Source of the DNA: PVC group bacterium
Lineage (GTDB): Bacteria > Verrucomicrobiota > Kiritimatiellia > UBA8416 > PXDI01
Assembly (NCBI GenBank): GCA_003565095.1
Contig: PXDI01000214.1
Span: 1 to 12,013, forward strand
Reading direction: 5' to 3'
DNA length: 12,013 nucleotides
The notes beneath the pieces are model-generated. The model was not told where the DNA came from. It searched no databases and saw nothing but the letters and a program-made list of their open reading frames with translations. This document shows, one piece after another, positions 5,985 to 12,013 of the stretch (positions are counted from its first letter, which is position 1; every line of letters starts with the position of its first letter). A program made the position numbers and the translations under genes.

Positions 5985-6911
5985 ATGCATGATTTAGTCT
6001 CTAAAATTAAAAAAGCCGCTGTTGAAAGCGGCTATATTGACTGCGGGATAACGGATGCTGCACCGTTTGAAGAGTACGCAGCGGCACTGCAAAAACGAAT
6101 CAATGAATTTCCGGATAGTTCCGATCTTTATAAACCGATGTTCAACCGTGTTGATCCCAGGCATTCCGCGCCATGGGTCAATTCAATTATTGTGTGCGTG
6201 CATCATTACGGCAAATTCCGGCTTCCCGCAGGAGTAGGCAGGCACATCGGGCGGAACTATCTGGCTGACCGCCGGACTGCGGCTAACCCTGATCATGAGA
6301 TTCACAAGGCATTTACTGCTAGACTGAAGTCGTTGGGGTTACGGGTGAAACGCGGCGGGGTGCCGGAACGACTGGCGGGAGCGCGTGCCGGAGTAGTATC
6401 AATCGGTCGCAATGGTTTTGCCTATCATCGTGAGACCGGTTCGTGGGTCAACATAGAGAGCTGGCGTGTTGATGCCGTCCTGCCTGCCGACACTCCTGCT
6501 GATGAGTGTCCGTGCCCTGATGGCTGCCGCGCGTGTATTGATGCATGTCCGACAAAGGCACTGTGCGCCCCGTTTCTTATGCACATGGATCATTGCATTG
6601 CACACTTGACCTACAGGGCGCAACGGCCGATAGCAGAGCATCTGTGGCAGGCAATGGGTGAATGGATCTACGGCTGTGACATATGTCAACTGGTATGCCC
6701 GTTGAACCATACGCAATGGCGGGACGACCAGCCGATGCCATGGCTGGAGGAGGTCAGCGCCCTGCTAAAACCTGAGGCGCTGGCTGTGATGGATGAGGAA
6801 ACATACCGCAGAAAGATTTTCCCGCTATTCTGGTATATCCCCGAGGATGATGTGGAGCGCTGGCATGCAAATGCCAGGCGTGCATGTGATCTTTCAACCA
6901 GCCGGAGTTGA
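5985..6911 (+). CDS. QueG-like (epoxyqueuosine reductase family) double 4Fe-4S protein, short form
   Basis: QueG is a cobalamin-dependent reductase that makes queuosine from epoxyqueuosine in tRNA. This 308-residue protein shares its N-terminal domain pattern (SGYIDCGITDAAPFEEY, then WVNSIIVCVHHYG). It also has a ferredoxin-like part with Cys181/184/188 in CRACIDACPTKAL, Cys204 in DHCIAHLTY and Cys231/234/238 in YGCDICQLVCPLN, enough for two 4Fe-4S clusters. It lacks the C-terminal HEAT-like repeats of ~380-residue QueG. By hand alignment, the D-S-x-P segment before ER, which holds the proposed catalytic Asp, reads V-K-R-G-G-V-P-E-R (121-129). It may therefore be a divergent paralogue or a related corrinoid reductase. 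The ATG has AAAGG nearby upstream. The 3' end overlaps rnc tail to tail by 18 bases. Confidence 0.72.
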   Translation: MHDLVSKIKKAAVESGYIDCGITDAAPFEEYAAALQKRINEFPDSSDLYKPMFNRVDPRHSAPWVNSIIVCVHHYGKFRLPAGVGRHIGRNYLADRRTAANPDHEIHKAFTARLKSLGLRVKRGGVPERLAGARAGVVSIGRNGFAYHRETGSWVNIESWRVDAVLPADTPADECPCPDGCRACIDACPTKALCAPFLMHMDHCIAHLTYRAQRPIAEHLWQAMGEWIYGCDICQLVCPLNHTQWRDDQPMPWLEEVSALLKPEALAVMDEETYRRKIFPLFWYIPEDDVERWHANARRACDLSTSRS

Positions 6912-7610
6912 TTCAGGAATGTTTTCCAGCGCTACGCGGGCAGCTTCTTTTTCGGCGGCCTGTTTACTGCTGCCGTTGCCGCGCCCGGCCGGTTGATCGC
7001 CGATGACCACCTCAACAACAAAGCGCGCATCATGCGGCGGACCGCTTTGCTCGACAACGCGATACACCGGGACGGTCTTATGCCTGATCTGGGCAATAGT
7101 TTGCAGCTCGCCCTTGGGGTTATCGGTCCATTCCGCTGCCGGAAGATTTTTGAGCTGTTCACCGAAAAGATTACCAAAGACCCGGCGGGCATTTCGTAAC
7201 CCGCCATCAAGATAAACGGCACAAAGCAGCGCCTCAACTGAGTCTGCCAAATTAGACTTGCGGAGCTGACCGCCGGCACGGGCTTCTCCACGCCCGAGGT
7301 AGATAAACTCACCAAGCCCGATATTCTCGGCAATTGCGGCCAGATTCGGGCCGCTGGCAATTAAGCTGCGCCATGCAGTCAGCCGGCCTTCATTTGCATC
7401 CTCATCCTTTTTGTAAAGCTCATCTGCCAGCATGAAGCCCAGCAGAGCGTCACCGAGAAACTCCATTCGCTGGTTGTCCTCATTGACGTCTTCCTGTTCG
7501 TGGCGGTAGGATGGATGCGTTAAAGCGACTATAAGCCTTTGTTTTCTTCGAAAACGATAGCCTAAAAGCCGCTCGACCTGGCGGCAAATATCCCGGTCTG
7601 CCTTTTGCAT
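6894..7610 (-). CDS. rnc: Ribonuclease III
   Basis: RNase III cuts double-stranded RNA during rRNA maturation and mRNA or antisense RNA turnover. The 238-residue length is normal. The catalytic domain carries the signature NQRMEFLGDALL with Glu50 and Asp54, and the second metal-site cluster LADSVEALLCAVYLDGG with Asp123 and Glu126. A double-stranded RNA-binding domain follows at about 164-231 (NPKGELQTIAQ, then SKQAAEKEAARVAL). The ATG at 7610 has AAAAGG (7615-7620) four bases upstream. It lies 27 bases after the glycosidase gene and so is probably the last gene of the valS-glycosidase-rnc transcript. Its last 18 bases overlap the end of the convergent QueG-like gene, with no visible terminator. 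Confidence 0.97.
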   Translation of the reverse strand: MQKADRDICRQVERLLGYRFRRKQRLIVALTHPSYRHEQEDVNEDNQRMEFLGDALLGFMLADELYKKDEDANEGRLTAWRSLIASGPNLAAIAENIGLGEFIYLGRGEARAGGQLRKSNLADSVEALLCAVYLDGGLRNARRVFGNLFGEQLKNLPAAEWTDNPKGELQTIAQIRHKTVPVYRVVEQSGPPHDARFVVEVVIGDQPAGRGNGSSKQAAEKEAARVALENIPESTPAG

Positions 7611-7637
7611 ATGGCCTTTTGCTTAAAATATAACTGC

Positions 7638-9335
7638 TTATTCTGCCGCTGCCGCTTCATGCATACGGCGCTTTACCACATCATATGCAAGTTTCGGCCG
7701 ACGGTACTCATCAACGGTACCCTTGTTGTTCATTGTGCGTGGGCGGCTGCCCCACCATCCCAAAGTAACCCGGCAATCACAAAACTGCCAGATAATCGCG
7801 CCGGAGATATCCGGGTGCTTCAAATACACGCGCAGGCTTTCATCAAGACAATCACACTGATATTCCTCGGTCCATTTTGCCTGTTGGCGCTGCCGGGTCC
7901 CGTAAATCGCCCCTGCCCCGAATTCACTCATGATGACAGGTTTACCGCGGGCCGGATTCTTTTTGGAATGCAGCCATTTCAACGCTTCTTTAATTGCCGG
8001 TTCCACATTCTGCGGGCCGCCACGATACCATGCGTCATAGCGATTCCATGACACAATATCCACCAGGTCAAGACAAGCGTCCTGCTCGCCTTTGTTGGAA
8101 GCGAATGTTACCGGACGCGAGTTGTCACAATCACGCAGCATTTGCAATACCTTGCGGTGTACCGCGCGGCCGGCGCGGCTGATGGAATCGCATTCATTCA
8201 AACAGCCCCAGATTACAATACTGGGAAAATTAAAATGCCAATCGACCATCTCGCGGGTACTGGCTTCAATCTGTCTGTCAAAGGCCGGATGATCAAACTT
8301 GATTGCACGCGCGTGGGACTCTTCCCATACATACATACCCAGTTCATCACAAAGATCGAGAAACCGCATATCATTGGGATAATGGCAAGTCCGCACCACG
8401 TTACATCCCAGATCGCGCATGATTTCAAGGTCGGCAGTCATTGCTTCAACCGGCAGCGCATTCCCGAATTGCGGATGATCTTCATGGCGGTTGTAACCGC
8501 GCAAACGCAGCGGTTCTCCGTTCAACAGAATCTTCTTCCCGCGAATTGACATTTCCCTGAAGCCGATCCGCTCCACCAGATCGTCAACAATTTCACCATT
8601 TTCAAAAAGCATGGTTTCAAGGTAGTATAAATTGGGGGCCGCATTGTCCCATGCATCAACATTCAGCCCTTTGATTACGCCGCGCAAAACCTTCTCTGCC
8701 CCGGCCGCAACTGTCACATTGCCGAAATCCGCACCGCTCTCACCGAGCATAACAACCACCTGGCGTTTCAGGCTCTTTTTGCTCCAGTTTTTCAGGCGCA
8801 CACTGATATCAAGCTGCCATTTCCCACGCTCACGCCGCGGCACTGCGTGTACACGATCGATATAGACGGCCGGGACATGTTGCAACTCTACGGGGCGGGT
8901 TATTCCCCCGTATGAATAATAATCGTTTTCAACATGCAGAGCGGAATGGTCTCCGAAACTGTTGTCGGCTTCAACAACCACTTCATGAATACCGGTTTTC
9001 AATCCCGGCACAACCACATCCCATGGCGTAAAGGCATCTTCATGCTGTCCAACCTTTTTGCCATCAATGAAAACAGTTCCGGTATGTGAAACACCACCGA
9101 AAACCAGTCGTAATGCCGTTCCTTCGATAGCGGGCACCTCGGTCCGCAGCCATGCTCTGCCCCGGTAGTTTTCCAGCCCCGGCAGCGACTCCCAGGCTGA
9201 AGGAACCAGAATAGTTCTGGTGTATTTGCCGGGCAGCCGTCCGCGGTCCACACGCTCGCACTCCGGCACAAAATCCCAGCGCCCATCCAGTGACTCCTGC
9301 ATTCTAACATCATGCTGCGGAAATAATCTGATCAT
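7638..9335 (-). CDS. Glycoside hydrolase family 2, beta-glucuronidase-like
   Basis: This enzyme probably removes terminal beta-glucuronic acid from glycans or conjugates. The 565 residues show the GH2 order: a sugar-binding jelly roll (~14-160), an immunoglobulin-like sandwich (~165-260) and a TIM barrel (~262-560). The acid/base is Glu381 in WGCLNECDS and the nucleophile is Glu471 in VIMSEFGAG. Their spacing of 90 matches the 91 of E. coli GusA. The NxK motif that recognises the glucuronate carboxylate is present as Asn536-Asn-Lys538 (TMNNKGTV), which favours beta-glucuronidase over beta-galactosidase. No signal peptide is visible, so it is probably cytoplasmic. The ATG overlaps the valS stop as ATGA, with GAAAGG (9342-9347) inside valS, so the two are translationally coupled. 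No transporter or regulator is nearby, and the specificity is untested. Confidence 0.85.
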   Translation of the reverse strand: MIRLFPQHDVRMQESLDGRWDFVPECERVDRGRLPGKYTRTILVPSAWESLPGLENYRGRAWLRTEVPAIEGTALRLVFGGVSHTGTVFIDGKKVGQHEDAFTPWDVVVPGLKTGIHEVVVEADNSFGDHSALHVENDYYSYGGITRPVELQHVPAVYIDRVHAVPRRERGKWQLDISVRLKNWSKKSLKRQVVVMLGESGADFGNVTVAAGAEKVLRGVIKGLNVDAWDNAAPNLYYLETMLFENGEIVDDLVERIGFREMSIRGKKILLNGEPLRLRGYNRHEDHPQFGNALPVEAMTADLEIMRDLGCNVVRTCHYPNDMRFLDLCDELGMYVWEESHARAIKFDHPAFDRQIEASTREMVDWHFNFPSIVIWGCLNECDSISRAGRAVHRKVLQMLRDCDNSRPVTFASNKGEQDACLDLVDIVSWNRYDAWYRGGPQNVEPAIKEALKWLHSKKNPARGKPVIMSEFGAGAIYGTRQRQQAKWTEEYQCDCLDESLRVYLKHPDISGAIIWQFCDCRVTLGWWGSRPRTMNNKGTVDEYRRPKLAYDVVKRRMHEAAAAE

Positions 9336-12007
9336 TTTCGGCCTTTCAACATATCTATTATTTTCTGTTTCTTTTCCAACTCAACTATCAATTCTTCACG
9401 CCGTTCGCGTTGACGCTCCACAACATCCTCTGGTGCTTTTGCCGTAAACTTCTCATTTGCAAGTTTAGCATTCACCCTTTGCAGTTCGGCACTCGTCTTA
9501 TCCTGTTGTTTCTGCATTTTTGCCAGTTCGGCTGCAGCATCCACCACCCCTTCCAAAGGCATATAAACCGCTCCGAGCTTGACCAGGCCGACGGGCATGG
9601 CTTGCTTTACCGTCAAACTGTGATCAATTGTAATATCAGCAGCGCGTAAAAGAGCCTTGAGTGATACCAGGTCGTTCTGCAGCATGACAGCAGTACTCTC
9701 ATCAGTGGCCTTAATCAGATAATTTATCTCGCGTGCCGGCTCAATGCCGTAGTCAGCTCTGAGCATGCGTCCGGATCTGATAAGCTCATGTTTACCGTCA
9801 ACATAAGCAGCAATTGCTTCATTGAGCCCAAACCGTTTAATAACACCGGCATCCCATGGAACGGGCCAGTCCGCCGCCATAATGGATTCGCTGTCATTCC
9901 CGTATCCCATGGCGTGCCAGAGTTCCTCGGTAACAAACGGCATCATCGGGTGCAAAAGCCGCAAGGCAGAATCAAACACAGTATTCATGACTGCGAGAAT
10001 CTGCCGGCGCCGGGCATCATCACCGTCGCGTAAGTCAGCCTTGGCATATTCCAGATACCAGTCACAATACTGATGCCACACAAACTCGTAGAGCACATGG
10101 GCTGCGTCATTGAAACGGTACTTCTCCAGATAGTCATTACAGTCGTGTGCAGCATCCTGCAGCTTGCGCAGAATCTGCCGGTCGTCAGCACTGAGCGCAG
10201 CAGGGTCAAGCTGTTCCACTCCGCATTTAACCGCTTCCCCGCCCGCGTTCATCTGCATGAAACGTGCTGCATTCCATAACTTTGTGGCGAAATTCCGGCC
10301 GATTTCAAACTTGTCATCTGAAAGAAAAACGTCCTGACCGGTTGCGGTAATCATCATCAGGCTGAAACGCAATGCATCCGCACTGAACTTATCGATGACG
10401 GAAATCGGATCGATTGAATTACCGAGGCTTTTGCTCATCTTGCGTCCACGGTCATCACGCACAGTTCCATGAATGTAAACCCGGCTGAAGGGAATATCTC
10501 CCATGAATTCATATCCGGCCATAATCATCCGGGCCACCCAGAAGAAGATAATTTCTGATGCAGTTACAAGATCATGGGTTGGATAATAGAATTTCAGATC
10601 GCGGTTATCTTCCGGCCAGCCAAATGTGGTAAAAGGCCACAGCCACGAAGAGAACCATGTATCGAGTACATCAGGATCCTGTGTGATATTCCTTGAACCG
10701 CAAACGGGGCAGATATCAGGAATCCCGCGAGCGGCCCACTCATGATGGCAGGCATCACAGGTAAAGACCGGAATACGGTGTCCCCACCATATCTGCCGTG
10801 AAATACACCAGTCACGAATGTTTTCCATCCAATCAAGATAGAATTTTGTCCAGCGCTCAGGCGTAAAGCTGATTTTTCCGCTGCGGACAGCTTCAATCGC
10901 CGGTTCGGCGAGTGGCTTCATTTTTACAAACCATTGCGGAGAAAGCCGAGGCTCAACTTTTGTATCACAGCGATAGCAGTGCCCGACGGCATGCGCATGC
11001 TTATCAATTCTTTCAATCAGGCCCATTTTGTCAAGATCAGCTACAAGCTGCTTACGGCATTCGAAACGATCCATACCGGAATAAGCCCCGCATGCATCAT
11101 TCATCGTTCCGTCGGAATTCATGACATTCAAAGACTCGAGCCCGTGGCGCTGTCCCATTTCAAAGTCATTAGGATCATGAGCGGGAGTTACCTTGACCAC
11201 TCCCGTACCGAACTCGGGATCAACCAAAGTGTCTTTAATAACCCGCAGCGGGCGCTCAAGTATCGGCAGACGTACGACTGCTGTATCGAGCTCTGCATAA
11301 CGCCCGTCTTCGGGGTGGATCGCTACTGCGGTATCCCCCAGCATCGTTTCGGGACGGGTGGTGGCAACTGTGATGTGCTCCAGGGACGAATTACCTTCCA
11401 CCGGATAGCGGATATAGTACAGGCGGCCATCTACTGGCTGATGTTCACTTTCCTCATCAGAAAGCGCTGTATGGCAGCGTGGACACCAATTAATAATGTA
11501 GCTGGCGCGGTAGATCAGCCCCTTATCGTAAAGTCTTACAAAAACCTCCTCTACGGCGCGGCTCAAGCCCTCATCCATTGTAAAGCGCTCGCGCTGCCAG
11601 TCACACGAGCATCCCAACCGCTTGAGCTGACGTATAATTGTGCCGCCATAATCCTCGCGCCAATGCCAGACTCTGTCGATAAAAGCATCGCGCCCGAGAT
11701 CTTCGCGGGTTTTGCCTTCTTTTTTCAACTGTCTTTCAACCACGTTCTGGGTGGCAATACCGGCATGATCAGTGCCGGGCATCCAAACAACATTGCGCCC
11801 CTGCATTCTGCGCCAGCGCACAAGAATATCCTGAATGGTATTGTTGAGTGCATGCCCCATATGCAGAATGCCGGTAACATTCGGCGGCGGAATCATTACG
11901 CAATAGGGATCCCCTCCCTGTTCAACATCACCATGGAACAATCCCTGTTCCATCCACCATTTATACCACTTTGCCTCTATCGCAGCCGGATCGTAATTCT
12001 TTTCCAT
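9332..12007 (-). CDS. valS: Valyl-tRNA synthetase
   Basis: ValS charges tRNA-Val in the cytoplasm. The 891-residue protein is full length. The class I HIGH motif is HMGH (49-52) in NVTGILHMGHALN, and the KMSKS motif is KMSKS (523-527). The editing domain (~190-350) carries ATTRPETMLGDTAVA and the GTGVVKVTPAHDPNDFE segment that clears mischarged threonine. Zinc-site-like cysteine pairs occur at 175/178, 344/347, 417/420 and 433/436. The C-terminal ~60 residues form the coiled coil typical of ValS (AAELAKMQKQQ onward). It is distinguished from IleRS and LeuRS by this coiled coil and by NVTG. The ATG is six bases from the window edge, so its ribosome site and promoter are not visible. It is the first visible gene of the valS-glycosidase-rnc unit. 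Confidence 0.98.
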   Translation of the reverse strand: MEKNYDPAAIEAKWYKWWMEQGLFHGDVEQGGDPYCVMIPPPNVTGILHMGHALNNTIQDILVRWRRMQGRNVVWMPGTDHAGIATQNVVERQLKKEGKTREDLGRDAFIDRVWHWREDYGGTIIRQLKRLGCSCDWQRERFTMDEGLSRAVEEVFVRLYDKGLIYRASYIINWCPRCHTALSDEESEHQPVDGRLYYIRYPVEGNSSLEHITVATTRPETMLGDTAVAIHPEDGRYAELDTAVVRLPILERPLRVIKDTLVDPEFGTGVVKVTPAHDPNDFEMGQRHGLESLNVMNSDGTMNDACGAYSGMDRFECRKQLVADLDKMGLIERIDKHAHAVGHCYRCDTKVEPRLSPQWFVKMKPLAEPAIEAVRSGKISFTPERWTKFYLDWMENIRDWCISRQIWWGHRIPVFTCDACHHEWAARGIPDICPVCGSRNITQDPDVLDTWFSSWLWPFTTFGWPEDNRDLKFYYPTHDLVTASEIIFFWVARMIMAGYEFMGDIPFSRVYIHGTVRDDRGRKMSKSLGNSIDPISVIDKFSADALRFSLMMITATGQDVFLSDDKFEIGRNFATKLWNAARFMQMNAGGEAVKCGVEQLDPAALSADDRQILRKLQDAAHDCNDYLEKYRFNDAAHVLYEFVWHQYCDWYLEYAKADLRDGDDARRRQILAVMNTVFDSALRLLHPMMPFVTEELWHAMGYGNDSESIMAADWPVPWDAGVIKRFGLNEAIAAYVDGKHELIRSGRMLRADYGIEPAREINYLIKATDESTAVMLQNDLVSLKALLRAADITIDHSLTVKQAMPVGLVKLGAVYMPLEGVVDAAAELAKMQKQQDKTSAELQRVNAKLANEKFTAKAPEDVVERQRERREELIVELEKKQKIIDMLKGRK

Positions 12008-12013
12008 ATCTAA

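Noticed and set aside
10934..12013. Long plus-strand reading frame of 359 codons
   Set aside because: It lies entirely antisense to valS, shows no known domain, and valS is certain.

Overview
The window is ordinary chromosomal DNA from a bacterium, about 50% G+C, packed with translation and RNA-processing genes. Several traits suggest a relative of the PVC superphylum (Kiritimatiellota, Lentisphaerota or Verrucomicrobiota). These are an A-type RNase P RNA with an atypical L15 loop, a signal peptidase with a long insert after the catalytic serine, a CT398/CdsZ-like coiled-coil zinc-ribbon protein, and a GspC-like protein. No ribosomal RNA is present, so this placement is an inference.

Layout. 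(1) Positions 1-1645, + strand: the 3' end of lepA overlaps lepB by one base, the classic lepA-lepB pair. (2) Positions 1795-3752, - strand: a very compact unit of coiled-coil zinc-ribbon gene, RNase P RNA gene (rnpB) and gspC-like gene. The stop codon of the first abuts the RNase P RNA, and the start codon of the last lies inside the conserved 3' end of that RNA. A good sigma70-type promoter sits upstream at 3804-3833. (3) Positions 3878-5416, - strand: one long gene fusing a GmhB-type HAD phosphatase to a complete Sua5-type threonylcarbamoyl-AMP synthase. (4) Positions 5551-5626, + strand: tRNA-Phe(GAA) with encoded CCA. It is followed by about 360 bases without a convincing gene but rich in palindromes. 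(5) Positions 5985-6911, + strand: a short QueG-like double 4Fe-4S protein. Just upstream are two hairpins whose 8-base loops are exactly complementary. (6) Positions 6894-12007, - strand: a valS, beta-glucuronidase-like GH2, rnc cluster, converging on the QueG-like gene with an 18-base tail-to-tail overlap.

Most genes serve tRNA or RNA metabolism and translation: EF4, RNase P RNA, Sua5, tRNA-Phe, a QueG-like reductase, RNase III and ValRS. LepB and the GspC-like protein belong to secretion. The glycosidase is the one catabolic gene and is translationally linked to valS. There is no sign of phage, transposon, CRISPR or a defence island. The most unusual features are structural: the rnpB/gspC overlap, the complementary-loop hairpin pair at 5899-5958, and the HAD-Sua5 fusion.
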